Positions 45,719 to 56,785 of a DNA stretch of 64,000 bases are shown here, one piece after another. Made by a program: the position numbers and the translations under genes. Positions within the stretch are counted from its first letter, which is position 1; every line of letters starts with the position of its first letter. The DNA is taken from NCBI GenBank assembly GCA_033220425.1, contig CM065648.1, positions 4,402,001 through 4,466,000 of the forward strand, read 5' to 3'. Source of the DNA: Lepraria neglecta (Eukaryota; Ascomycota; Lecanoromycetes; Lecanorales; Stereocaulaceae). The notes beneath the pieces were generated by a model. That model saw nothing but the letters and a program-made list of their open reading frames with translations. It made no database searches and was not told the DNA's origin.

Positions 45719-47986
45719 ATGCGGCTAGCACACCCAAGTCGACAAGATATCTTTAGAGCGGAGACCGAAGCTGGTTCAAGCAGCATTAAGATGAGTACAT
45801 GGGTATTCAGAACAGATTCTGGATCGCTTCAGCAGATCCAGATTGGCGCAGCAGATCTCGTCGCCGCACATTCCGCAGCAACATCCGCCTGGGGTTGGGT
45901 AGGAGGATTTGCAGGAATCCGTCACATCCTAGCAAACATACATAATCCCTTTTCGAACAGTACAATTACCAATGTGTTCAGCTGCCTAGGATTCCGACCT
46001 AGTCTATGCCAAATTCTAACCTTCCAAGGCGTGGTCTATCTCCAGGATGGTTATACCGACGACGCATTTGGCGGTGATCTCCGAACGCAATTTCTCGGAC
46101 TTACAATCTGTGCTCTGGCACATGAGTGTGGTGCTGCGCAGGCCATTCATGTCTTCATGCAATGCCTCGCTCCTGCCCTCTTTCTACAAGCAAGCAAAGG
46201 AATTCCTGGAATGCGGGAAGCTTTATATACCCAACTCAATGACAGCTCCCAAGTCATCTTGAATGAGGGAGCAACTCGGGGTCTTCCCAAACAATTCATA
46301 CAAGCCATCGCAGACTTACGCCTTCCGGCTTGTTATCACGCTTTTCGTAAATTCAACCAGACTCTGGACGACCCTCTTTTGCCAGAAATCTCGATGATTG
46401 GCGGTCTATTAAAATGGATAGGGAAGCAACATGAGGAGTCATATTTCACTAGAAGCGCCATGGTCGCACGAGTTGCCGCTTGCTTAAAGTCAGTGGGGTA
46501 CAAGATTGGTCAGATTCGAATTTGGGATGGAAATGGCGATCCTCCAATCCTCAACCGAGGAGTTATCTTGGTCATTGCTGGATCCGCGGATACTGATCCA
46601 TATATCATGGATCTCGATGCGCTTGAAGAGCAAGCGTTCACATCCCATTATCAACTTAGTACAGTGGGAGCGTTACTCATAAATGCACTGCATTTCCGCT
46701 GCGACAAGCTCCCAGAGTCATTTCAGACATGGTTTGAAAATGTCCAGAACCTAATCAGCGCCAATCTTGACTTTCATTGGGAATGGTCATATGCGAACGA
46801 CCGCTCATCGATGAAGATAATATCGACATGGAATTCACCACAAGGTAGACCACCGTCATGGTCTACAAGGCTCGCATCGCTCGATTTTCCCAATTTCGCT
46901 GACCGTGTAGCTTCCTGCTATACGCTGGTTGGAAGCGACGAAATGCTACGTGTGGTGCTGAAAACCAAGAATTATTGGGTGTCGAATGCTCACATTCCAG
47001 ATGAACTCATCAGATACAGGATCATCACTGCCAGTATACTCCTTGCCGTTATAGGTAAATTAGCCGGTCCCGGATTCGACAATCTACGACACGTGACTAC
47101 TCTCAACCTGGTAATGCCTACCTGGATCATGAAAATCACACAATGCGTTAATTACGGTATGGAATATGGGTTTCCAATTTATATAGCGGTGGCGCTGATA
47201 GCTAGCATCCATTGTGGTGTCGACCCTGAAGAATTAGGCGAAGGCTTTCTGACATCTGACGAAACGGAATCTTTGAATGGCGAAGTAATAGGCTGGCGTA
47301 ACGGCATTTACGCAGTCGTCCCGTCCTTGCTTTTCGAGATGGCGCCCACACTGAAGGCCATAGGATTTCGCTGCTCCGACACATTTATTGGTAACCTTCC
47401 CGTACATGACAAAGGGTTCGTTCGAAGTGGTCATGAAAGACAATTGATATTCACAGAGCCTGATAATCGAGCTCCCCGGCTCATGGAAGACGAAACACGT
47501 TCACAAGCTCCACCATCGCCAGTTGTCGGTCCACCGGTAGCAGCTGCTTCAGATGTGGAAATGTATATCAATATCGAAAGGATCTTCCAGACACGAGACC
47601 CAGATCTCTGCTTCTGTGGCCGTGTCGGCGGCGAAGTCATAGGTGTCGTTGGCGTCACGGAGATCCTTACAACTCTGCTTAGGAGCTTTGAGCCACAGAA
47701 AAAATGTCCTGGACATGAGGAGGTTGCCCAAGCAGAAATTATGCCTGCATCTTTCTGGGCAAATATGAGATGGGTTCGTGACCGGCTTATGTCGAAGAGC
47801 ATGTCATCTCATAATCATCACACCTATATCCCAGTCAAGGGCAACCGTTGCTGGGCTCTGTTTCTTGCTGGCCACATTAATAGTTCGCAAGGAATCCTGT
47901 CTAATGGTTGCTTCGACTGCGCAGCCACCAAGAGATCGAACGCATTTGAGAAGGAGGGTAATCTCATTGTGATTGGTTATCAATAG
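45719..47986 (+). CDS. Orphan 755-residue single-exon protein
   Basis: A long uninterrupted frame with normal codon use in a region otherwise full of decayed genes, so it is probably expressed and selected. The start could be 45719 or, more likely, 45791 (MSTWVFRTDSGSL), after which the protein looks folded. Visible traits are an aromatic N-terminal motif SAWGWVGGFAGIRHIL, a hydrophobic helix-rich middle (LGLTICALAHECGAAQAI; GFPIYIAVALIASIHCGV), a proline-rich linker near residue 600 (QAPPSPVVGPPVAA), and a C-terminal part with CFCGRVGG, KKCPGHEE and GCFDCAATKR cysteines. It has no signal peptide and no confident transmembrane helix. I recognise only similarity to uncharacterised accessory-region proteins of filamentous fungi. 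It lies tail-away from the HET gene; function unknown. Confidence 0.75.
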   Translation: MRLAHPSRQDIFRAETEAGSSSIKMSTWVFRTDSGSLQQIQIGAADLVAAHSAATSAWGWVGGFAGIRHILANIHNPFSNSTITNVFSCLGFRPSLCQILTFQGVVYLQDGYTDDAFGGDLRTQFLGLTICALAHECGAAQAIHVFMQCLAPALFLQASKGIPGMREALYTQLNDSSQVILNEGATRGLPKQFIQAIADLRLPACYHAFRKFNQTLDDPLLPEISMIGGLLKWIGKQHEESYFTRSAMVARVAACLKSVGYKIGQIRIWDGNGDPPILNRGVILVIAGSADTDPYIMDLDALEEQAFTSHYQLSTVGALLINALHFRCDKLPESFQTWFENVQNLISANLDFHWEWSYANDRSSMKIISTWNSPQGRPPSWSTRLASLDFPNFADRVASCYTLVGSDEMLRVVLKTKNYWVSNAHIPDELIRYRIITASILLAVIGKLAGPGFDNLRHVTTLNLVMPTWIMKITQCVNYGMEYGFPIYIAVALIASIHCGVDPEELGEGFLTSDETESLNGEVIGWRNGIYAVVPSLLFEMAPTLKAIGFRCSDTFIGNLPVHDKGFVRSGHERQLIFTEPDNRAPRLMEDETRSQAPPSPVVGPPVAAASDVEMYINIERIFQTRDPDLCFCGRVGGEVIGVVGVTEILTTLLRSFEPQKKCPGHEEVAQAEIMPASFWANMRWVRDRLMSKSMSSHNHHTYIPVKGNRCWALFLAGHINSSQGILSNGCFDCAATKRSNAFEKEGNLIVIGYQ

Positions 47987-49752
47987 CGTTATAATGTCAG
48001 ATCTGGCTAACATATCTTTCTTTGACTTGTCACTTCTAGAATCTTTTATGGAAAGGTCAAGTGGAAGGAGTTGCGTGGAGATATCTTGTCAAGAACGTCG
48101 TATCGTGATTGTATATTGGTTGGGGTTTTCCCTGGATGGCTACTTCGTATAAGATGAGAGAAGCAAAGAGGTCATGAGAACTTTGGTTTCTGCTAGATCA
48201 TCAGAGAGTACCTGAGAGCTCTGATTGGTGCGCTTGGCAGCTGAGCGGAGGTGGTCAGAGATCTTTCCCTCTACGGCTTCTCCGGCCTTTCATCGTCATG
48301 CACGATATCACCGTTTCTTGCCACAAACTCCAAGAAGGATTCTCCATCTCTGCAGGTACACATAAGCACTAGACGATGGAATCCAGCTTCAAAGGAGTTT
48401 TGAAAGAGACTGGCAATGTCATTATCGAGGTCCAGTCCTTTGGTCCAAGACCGGCTGAACGGCCAAGCGAATAAGGCAGCCAGCTTAGACTTGCACCCCA
48501 TTTAGCTCAGGATTGTCTGAAATTTGGGAAGTTGGGCAAAATTTAAGGCGAATAAATTACCGGCAAATTTCTTAATCACCCCTTAAACGTTGACATTCTT
48601 TATAAATCACCCCTACTGCCTACGCATAGGTTACCTATAATGTAGACGTCTCGCGTAGGCTGTGGATGTCTTGCGTATGCTATAGACGTCCCTGTAGCTA
48701 CAATAGTATGCGCTATGTCTACGTAAAGGAGGAGAGGTCTTGTAGTAGCTCACCGATAAAGCTTTGCTGCAGGTGCTCAATAGGCTAAACCGCTGTAGTG
48801 GGCTACCCTCCCCACAGATGCCCGGGAGCCATTTGTCTGGTCCCCTGAGTACACCCCTAGGAGGCGGAAATCGAAAGTTTCCGCGGAACACTTCTGGCCC
48901 CTAGAGAGCTAGCTCCGGGCTTAGATCCAGGCGGGTAGCCTACTAAGCGGTGAACCCTTCCAAGAAGAATATACCTTACTAACGACGCGCCGGACGCAAT
49001 CCGAACAATTACTGCACCACTCTTGGGCGATAATCAACGACCTGAAAGCCTTTAAACTGGTACGCTGGCTTAGATTATACAGGGCATTATCGGGGTACTA
49101 TTAACGCTCAGTTTAGGTACCGCCAGCAGCAGTGTAGTGGGTAAGTAGGGCTGCTAAGCTACAGTCTTGCGCGCAACAAAGCTGCCGGGGAATTGCCCCG
49201 GAGATCGCCCGGAGTTAGAGCTCGCTCGTAGCCTACTAGGGTATAAACTTAGTGTACTATGCCAGCAGGTGTACGCCTAGTGGGATAGGGTGTATGCCTA
49301 CTGAATTAGCGTGTACGCTCAAGGTGAGCCTAAATAAAGTGCAACGTGGGCGCCCGGGAGTCGCCCGGAGATCCCCTTTAGAGATGGCCTAACCGGGCTT
49401 AGGGGCTTCTTTTAAGGGCCTTTTAGGGTGGCCCCACGTTGCACTTTATTTCTCTTATGACGAGCCATGGTAGAACAGAGCCTGACATGACTATTCACCA
49501 ACCCTTTTACTAGTAATTAAGCAAAATCGGCCATTGAGGAAGTAGACGAACCCTTCCCTGTCAAAGTTACGGCTCGGAGCCAGGCTCATGGAGATCTGGT
49601 AGCCCGTGATTCACAGGTTCAGAAACTAGATTTGGTCTGGGTTTACTCACAATCACTGCTTTAGTGAAGAAAATCTGGAAAAGTGGTAAGCAAAGTTTTG
49701 CCACGTCAATAAAGGCTAATCAGCTTATGGGCTTAGCAGTCGTCAACGACGG
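47987..49752. other. Decayed, gene-poor stretch with a MITE-like element
   Basis: About 1.8 kb with stops in all frames. Contents include a short minus frame at 48271-48501 without recognisable features, repeated CCCGGAG-type motifs near 49,190 and 49,350, and the inverted-repeat element at 49,332-49,452. It looks like layered repeat debris. Confidence 0.5.
49332..49452. mobile_element. MITE-like non-autonomous DNA element with about 20-bp terminal inverted repeats
   Basis: AAATAAAGTGCAACGTGGG begins at 49332 and its reverse complement ends at 49452. The ends enclose about 80 nt of GC-rich sequence with smaller inverted pieces. Total length is about 121 bp with no coding capacity. The flanking target duplication is not clear, so the DNA transposon superfamily cannot be named. 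Confidence 0.6.
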
Positions 49753-50125
49753 ATGCGCGCCGGGATGGAAAGTAAAGCGATCTCTGATTGTACGCATGGG
49801 AAGGTAGTCAGGCTTGATGATATCATACAAAATCATCCTATGAGCAACGCCGACCACGCCATTCAAGATCTCCATGATATCTTATACTCGTACTACAAAG
49901 TCGCCCTGAAACGATTTATTGACTCCCTCCGTATGTAAGCAGCTGACTATTTCTTAATTACGGGATCGAGAATGCCCCTGACGTTATTCCCCCGGCTTTC
50001 GTAGCTGGAATAACACCTGGATAGCTGGAAGAAGTGGCGGGGGAGGACTTGGCAATAAAGCGAAGACGGGTGCAGCTTGAAAAAGAGCAGAAAGACTTAG
50101 AGGATAGCAAGGAGATTCTGAGCTA
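49753..50125 (+). pseudogene. Relic of a dynamin-like GTPase: C-terminal GTPase effector domain
   Basis: The first frame (49753-49938) ends NADHAIQDLHDILYSYYKVALKRFIDSLRM, cut here into NADHAIQDLHDIL and YSYYKVALKRFIDSLRM, the classic start of the GED of fungal dynamin-like proteins. The following bases, in other frames, continue AADYFLITG and PLTLF. After a further shift they read LEEVAGEDLAIKRRRVQLEK and KDLEDSKEIL, the family's C-terminus. No GTPase or middle domain is present nearby, so this is a 5'-truncated relic with a stop directly after SLRM and at least two frame changes. The fungal family is related to Mx/Drp proteins and is often multicopy in accessory regions. The last helix is nearly unchanged, so decay is moderate in age. 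Confidence 0.75.
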
Positions 50126-50994
50126 GCTCGGAGATTGTATAATATTGTTATATATCTTATGCAAGATATATCTTATGCAAGTAATATCTTTATAATCTAT
50201 CCAATAAACGTTCTTGTTAGTAGAAAGATAAATACCTCTATCGTCTCTTATGCTGTGAGCTAATCTCGTTAATATTACTTCATTTGTCGAACGAGCTGTA
50301 GACGAATTCATCGATCGACTAATTGTGCTCCTGTCCCTTGTGTACATTCTTTATGAGGACGTTGCTAATCTAGCTCTACAGTTATCCCCGCTTGATCTAG
50401 TGGCTTCTTTGTTTTGTTATAACAGAGGCCCCCATCCAATTGTGTATTTAGTGTCACCTGGAGTCAGATCATTGGGTCATCTTCATGACTTACTGCGTTT
50501 GTATCACGTATTAACCAGCACTCGTTCGATCCCAGGCACTAACCATTCCATTACGCCTGCCACGACCTTCCGCTCCTCTGCCAAAGACCTTGCATAGTCT
50601 TGCACATATGTTCCGAAGATGTATTTGTCTTCCAATCAGAACGGAGCTCCTGGGAAAAAATTTGTATCCAAAAGTTGAGGGCTTCGCTGGGATAGCACTC
50701 GTCGAGGGACCACTTGCCGAGGAGTAGATACTTACATACTTCGTACCTGATCTTATTCGATCACAACCTAGACGTCCTTAACGAAATATAGGATGTCTAA
50801 AGCCATTGACACCGTGTTCACCAAACGAATGAGCGTCAAAACCACGGCTTTCTAAGTTTTCAGCCGCAGCTGCGGATGGCAACCGTATTATACCCTTCAC
50901 AACGAAGGAGCAAGGTGAGGGTCACTCTCATCATGCAAGCGTAGCAATCACGAGATCCCCAGAAAAGACTAGGGCGGTTTTGAGTATATAAGAT
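50126..50994. other. Gene-free AT-rich stretch
   Basis: It contains a short tandem repeat of TATATCTTATGCAA near 50,150-50,180 and otherwise unassigned sequence; the minus strand around 50,600-50,700 reads protein-like for about 50 codons but without recognisable family. No supportable gene. Confidence 0.4.
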
Positions 50995-50999
50995 TCAGT

Positions 51000-51562
51000 G
51001 GGAGCTCCTCAGTGTCATCCCCGCCAGGCCGTCTGTTAGGTTGTGTTCAACTTCGTCGGTGTCTTTCTTCGATTTAAATTGGAGGGACCATTCCTGCATA
51101 CTGCTGGTCGATGACCATCCACAAACTCCCTTCTGATGTTGGCTTTTGCGACACAAGCAAACATTTCTATCCAATCCGATATGAAGGATTCTGCGTTTGC
51201 CAGCGTCCGAAAATGCTTGTGACAAGCGCTTGGAAAGTGCACCACCTCTGGGGACGTATCGCCATTCCCACTATCCGCGTTAGAAGAGCTTGCTGTATGC
51301 CGGATTTGCAAGCTTACTGATAGTATGACTGAATTCCTGGTGTACGACCATTTGCGACGGCGTAGTACGCAATCTCACCATCTATCGGATTCGTTTTCCC
51401 AGCACCATATTTGATGTCATGATTGTAGAGCGTCATACCCTTGCCGTCCATGTAATCCTCGGCCTCAGCTAAAGTCTCGAATCCGCGGAAATCTAGCTTC
51501 AGGAAGCCAGTCACCAAAGGGTGTGCATCACCCCTGAAGTCAATGCTTCTATTAGTACCCAA
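51000..51562 (-). pseudogene. Viroplasmin/RNase H1 N-terminal-like protein, fragmentary
   Basis: The minus frame 51314-51562 contains HPLVTGFLKLDFRGFETLAE and AEDYMDGKGM, then a second unit starting AYYAVANGRTPGI. That unit resumes in another frame at 51036-51311 as VVHFPSACHKHFRTLANAES and FISDW. Two units of the form YYAVxxGRxPGI...VxxFxxAxxKxFxTxxEAExFI are the signature of the RNase H1 N-terminal (viroplasmin-like) domain, which binds RNA-DNA hybrids and is common in fungal accessory genes. The two parts do not join in one frame and I see no clear intron between them, and the first unit lacks its beginning. No RNase H catalytic domain follows. Either a decayed gene or one whose splicing I cannot resolve. 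Confidence 0.5.
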
Positions 51563-52067
51563 ACGATACGCTGGTCTTATCGTCTATCCAAGCCTTTCCA
51601 AGACGAGAAAATCGTTGGAAAAGTGATTTAGAAACCACGAATGACCGCATAGTATTCAGAATTCTTCCGTTTTGGCATTCTGCGTGGGCGATTGATACTT
51701 CTTCGAGTCGTTCCTCTGCGCCTTGGTCATCTAGCTATTATGGGACTGCGGCATTCTTGAGAGGCTACTCATTTAGAGTATATCTTGATCGACGGAGTAA
51801 TACATAATACTCCGTACGCTCGAAACTTTTTTAACCCTGTGATGGGGTGACTAGGTTCAGCTGGGCGGCTAGCATGCTACTGGCTAGGCTCAGGTGGATG
51901 GTTGACTGACCCGCTCCTACCTGCATAGACTTTCGTCTGGTCAATAACTCAATGAAATATAATGCCAAGCAAATTACAAAGTCTGATTTTCAGTGTTAAG
52001 TCTGACTGGCAACAAAAAACTCTCCGAATATGTGGATTGGCCAGAAGAGATATATGTAGCGTGTCCG

Positions 52068-55000
52068 TCACTTGACCTTGAGAATCCGTATATCGTCCGC
52101 TGCTGCTGTCTCAACATCTATCTTATTCCACCCTCGAACACTACAGATCTCTCTTTCGCCCACGAGAAGCTTACACCTGTACCTTCCGTTTCCCAAATCA
52201 AGCTTCTCTTCACCTTCGTTGACTAGCACTCCACTTGAGCCAGCGATACAATCGTCATGTTCGATCCATACCCGATACCTTACTTGTTCGTTCCTAGCAA
52301 GAACCCCAACCTCCTCCTTCGGATGCTGGATCTGAACCTCCTTCTTTAACGCCGTTTCCACCCAATCTATGATGCCGAAACCCCGCAATAGTGCGTCGCA
52401 AGCTGTCAAGTCCCCACCCGTGTCTATATACACTGCGCCCAGCACCGCCTCGATCATGTCGCTAAACACCTTCTCCGGCGCGAAGGCCGCGAAAGCTCGC
52501 CATGGGTAGACGAGACGGCGACCCAACGTGGCATTAATAATCGGTTCTAATGCTGCAAGGCGAGTGCGCGTAGCACCGAGGGCGGATGTAAGGGCAGGAA
52601 TCGGCGCATATCGGAGGACTTTGGGTATAGATGTCGACCTCGCGCAGGGAATAAGTGAAGGCGCTTCGTCTGGATATAGTGGTGCAATTTCCGCAACAGG
52701 AGTTGGGACGGTGCGTGAGAGAGAACAGAATGCAAGGAACGAGGCGTTAACGGCCGTGGCGCGGAGAGTGCGCATGCGGTGGGGTCGAAGAGTTATTTGT
52801 GATGAATCCTCGTGAGAAAAGATGGTTGTCGTGACGAGGTAGTCGGGGAGTACGTCGCCAAGATACTTGAGGCGCTGGTACGATGGAGTACCGGGATAGA
52901 GAGATGTGAAGGATAAGTAACCGCTTCGAGAAGAAGGGGCTTGCATGTAAAGGTGTAGCCGAGGAGGGTCTCAAGAATCTGAAGATTTAAAGGGATTGTC
53001 AGTGATTGTAGGGAGCCACCTACCGCCTGGAGAAGCATATTATTCCGCTCGGCGAGCGGGAGCTAGGACGCTTCAGAGAGTAATAGCTCGAGGCAAGAGA
53101 GGGCCTTGGGGAAACCGCCATCAAGGAATGCCGCACCGACGAGGGCTTGAACGACGTCCGCGAGAGTTTTGGTCGACACTTTACGTGGTTAAACCGTCTC
53201 CGAGTCTCCGAGTCGGGCATTGCTCAGAGGCTTCCATTTCTTACCGGTAAATGATTTGATCAGGATGTATTTATCCAATGCGGTCTCCTGTGCCGCCATG
53301 GCCAGTCGTCCATTCGAGACGATATAATCCTTTGCCCGGGAAAGATATCCCTCGTGCCAGGTGTAATAGTCAGCCGTCAGCGCTATAGAGGTCAGTATCT
53401 TGAGAATGCTATCACCAAGGAACTCCAATCGTTGATAATCCCCGTCCTCGCCGGCAGCTGGGGCACACAGTGCGGGCAAAACAACAGCTGGACTGGAGAA
53501 GTTGATTAGTGCTAGAAGCCCATTGCATAGATCATCTGTCAAAAGCGCGTTCTCCACGTGGTGCATGATCGACGGTATATATATCGCGAATTGGGAACGG
53601 CTAACTGGCAAGCGGTCAATTCGATAATCCTTGGGATAGAGAAAGGCGAAATCATCCTTCCTCACCATCACGTCTACAGGGACCCGATGCAGAAAGTCTG
53701 TTCTGTTGGGGAACTTTTTGACTTTGAGACATATATCGGCCTTCATCCCGGATTATTGTTCAGAACAACCTCGCGCCATTTGTTCGACCCCGTGGAAAAT
53801 GTAAGCCTTTTCCGACTTGGAACGGTCTCGGATAATTCCTACCGCTGCAGCATCCTCCACTCCCCGAGTTATATGATTGGGATTATACGTCCCTCGCACG
53901 TGCTCCAACCAGCTTTATGGATCGCCCAAGTCTTCATCTAGCACGAAAAGCAATGGGAATCCGTCGTCATCCTATTCATTCTCTTAGGGAAGACCGAAGT
54001 AAGCAAGACTTTCGTGATTTCGTTCGTCGTTATGATACTGATCTCCTCCTTAACCGTCTCGACTCCTTCACTGATTTCCACACGTAGTAAGGTTTTGGCG
54101 TCCACATACAACGTTAAATCGGAGAGTTGCGGCAGCCGGCATGGCGAGATCATTTTCATCCGCATAACTTCCGTGTCACCGGATAGGATCGTAACGACCG
54201 ACCTGTACACAGTGAAAGTTGATTGCTATACAGCGGCCACGGCTGGCCAAGGATTGAATTTCCTGTTTACAAGAGTAACAGCAGGTCTCTTTGCGACCTC
54301 AGCGTAAGCATTAGCGGCCTTTTCGTCATAATTGGGCAATGGTAGCAGGTTATTGTTGATCAGACCAACGCGGTAAAACCCAACGTAAGCCTCAAATGCA
54401 GCATCCATTCGAGCCTATCTTTCAGTCGCCCACAAGCCAGTACTGCGGAACTCTCGGACCGATGAGTCGACGCTATTAGGAAGGATCACTCTACATGAAA
54501 CGTTCCCGTCTGCCGTGTCGAAGGTAAAGATCGGAGCCAGAATGGTATGAGGAGTTGCCGGCAAGGTATTGCAAAAGTGGAATAGATGTTGCAAGGCGTC
54601 TTAAAGAGTGATTTTCGCACTGCACATTGAAAATCAGATCAAATATAAGGTAATGATTGATGGACAGTCACCTAGTTGACTCGACGATGAATTCTCGGTG
54701 ACCATCTTCTTGCTCTTCCAACCTCTCAATCCCCTCTATATACCTTATATCGTCCATGTATTTCTCTTTTATCTCTACTTCTAGCTTGTACTACTCAAGA
54801 AGTGTCTTCTCTTGCCCCTTTGGAAATATGATAATATATTTAGACTTCGTGCTCCATACTCGTCCCCTTCTCTGGATAAAAGACTTTAGGTTTGGCGGCG
54901 GTTCGAAGCAAATTACAACGTTACAAGCGGCAATGTCTATACCTTCCTCGCGAACGCTCGTCGCGAAAATTAGGTTCTTAGTCCCGTTCGTAGATCATTT

Positions 55001-55617
55001 AAAGTCTCCTTCTGCTCGCTGAGGTCGATGAGATCACTGATGTTTGAAGCACAAGCATAGTGGTTCGATGTACCAACGAACGTTCCGATTCAGAGGATAT
55101 CCTTGGTCACAGGATGCGTCGCTAGTATCACAGACAACAGTTTCACAGCGGCGCGAGTCTTCACGAAAACAATCGCTGCAGATCCAGGGGACATTTCTTT
55201 GGCTAGTAACCCAATGAGTTGGCGGGTCTTGTAAATTCAAATGGATATCAATCCCCGGGAGGGGAATCGACGCAAAGAGACTGCTGATGTAAGTCTTTTC
55301 CCCCTCGTTCATATCCTCGAGAATACTGAATGCAGACTGCCTTTGAGCCTGGAATTTGAGTATACACAGGCAGATGTAGAGTTCTGACGTCCATGGGCCG
55401 AGCTCATTGTTCACTTCAATGGCATGCGGACGAATCGCTTTACCTGGTCCTGGCAGTACGTTTTGCGGGTCGTGCGCACCTTGAGATAGTTCCCACCTTT
55501 CGAGACCCGCACGACGACAGGCTTGCTTCTTTTCGCAACGCCGTAGATGATCAGACTTTCAGGACTGATGGCTGAGTCGTTTGAGTAAAGTTGTTTTTCA
55601 GGCCTCCCACGTTTCAA
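52068..55617 (-). pseudogene. Dicer-like 2 (DCL2) relic, 5'-truncated and broken in several places
   Basis: On the minus strand the order is that of a fungal Dicer. The helicase linker (KTYCQDQVKRFV, NELGPWTSELYICLC) lies at 55,617-55,340. Helicase C with [41 protein letters not shown] and FIQRRGRV lies at about 55,240-54,820. The dimerisation domain (AAFEAYVGFYRVGLINNNLL; MISPCRLPQLSDLTLYVD) follows at 54,410-54,000, then RNase IIIa (YQRLEFLGDSILKIL), RNase IIIb (YQRLKYLGD, MIEAVLGAVYIDTGG) and a short C-terminal domain. The DExH domain is absent. Disruptions include an in-frame TAG after FNPWPAVAAV (about 54,226), frame changes near 55,410, 53,940 and 52,900, and stops between 53,750 and 53,930. 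In RNase IIIb the first acidic catalytic residue of LEFLGD is Lys. Inactive copy. Confidence 0.88.
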
Positions 55618-56277
55618 GCGATCGTTTTAGTGGCCACGCTGTATGGGGGCCAAAGGCAATTTATTCAGCTGTAGCTTAGCTACCTACCCATTTCACAGGA
55701 AATCTTCATTCTCAGCGGCATTGGCACTTTGTCCTAGTCAAAGATTGAGTCACGGAATACATTTGTACTGAATACGATCATGGTCCATGTTGGGATAAAA
55801 GGTCCGCTGACAGCCTGAGTTGGACGTTGACTGAGCGGTGAGAGTTGCTCGAGGGTGGTAATTGTACTTGAATCTATCCATAAAACACCTACATAAGGTA
55901 CTTAGCTTAGTTAGATTGGATCTGCGAAGGATTTCTCGTAAAAAGTTGCATCATTTGTCCGTCGCCTTTAGCCGTATGGGGCACGATGCGGTGAAGGGGA
56001 TGGGATTGCTTACTCCCCTATTCTAACAATCGCGGGCTGAGATGTTGCATTGCAATAAGGCAAGGATAAGTACTGACGTTAAGATGATACCTTAGCTATC
56101 GTTCTATTGGTAGGAACCCTTGCCGACTGTTCCTTATTAGGCTAGCACGGGCTGTGTCTTCCCTTCGCTTTCTAAAATCTCATCATTTTCCTTTACTGCA
56201 TACATGATTGATCTCACCACACTCTCTTGATGTCCGCCCAATTCGTTGCAAGAAAGTATATATTCTGCGCCGAAAAA
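55618..56277. other. Gene-free stretch upstream of the DCL2 relic
   Basis: About 660 nt. I looked here for the missing DExH part of the Dicer gene and found none, so the relic was truncated rather than only mutated. Nothing else is recognisable. Confidence 0.5.
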
Positions 56278-56785
56278 CTACAGGCCAAGCTTGGCATCAT
56301 TGTCTCCCGTGTCAGGAGGGCCGCAGCTTCCGCCGATGAATGCACCTGCAGGATCAACGGTTTTAGAAACAGGCTTTTCCAGCCCGTAATTAACCAGGGT
56401 GAAGCTGCGGCCATCCTTGGTATTCACCGTGCAATTACCAGACCCATATTGTTCGACTAACCAGACGTCAATCGGATTCTCTGTAAGACATTCGTTGTTA
56501 GCAGTATGCACACCACAACAAGTGTAATAGGCATGATGTTATCAAAAGGAGGCAGAGCTTACCGATACTGAACTTAGCACCATCGACTGTCGTGTTGACA
56601 GAATAGAAGTTGCCTAAACGAGCTGGCTGGTTTCCTACGAACACTAGCAGGACGGTTGTAGGTGCTGCGGCAGGTCCTGAGAGATCAATCGAAAGCTTGA
56701 GCTGTAGCAGGTCCTGACTAGGAGCTGCATGGCTTGAAGGCATAGAGAAAGCAGCTATAGCTACGGCGAGGAGGTTGAGCTTCAT
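56278..56785 (-). CDS. Small secreted protein, effector-like, two exons
   Basis: Exons 56563-56785 and 56278-56480 join in phase 1 across an 82-nt intron into 141 residues. The start is a clear signal peptide, MKLNLLAVAIAAFSMPSSHA, with likely cleavage after SHA. The mature protein has a hydrophobic beta-rich first half (LQLKLSIDLSGPA, TTVLLVFVGNQPARLGNFYS) and a second half with two cysteines (GNCTVN, GGSCGPP), which may pair. It has no membrane anchor and no known domain. The gene is intact although it lies between the Dicer relic and AT-rich repeat sequence, a typical position for fungal effector candidates. Function unknown. Confidence 0.65.

Noticed and set aside
48271-48501. 76-codon minus frame
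   Set aside because: Begins with ATG and looks plausible in composition, but no family, signal or intron evidence.
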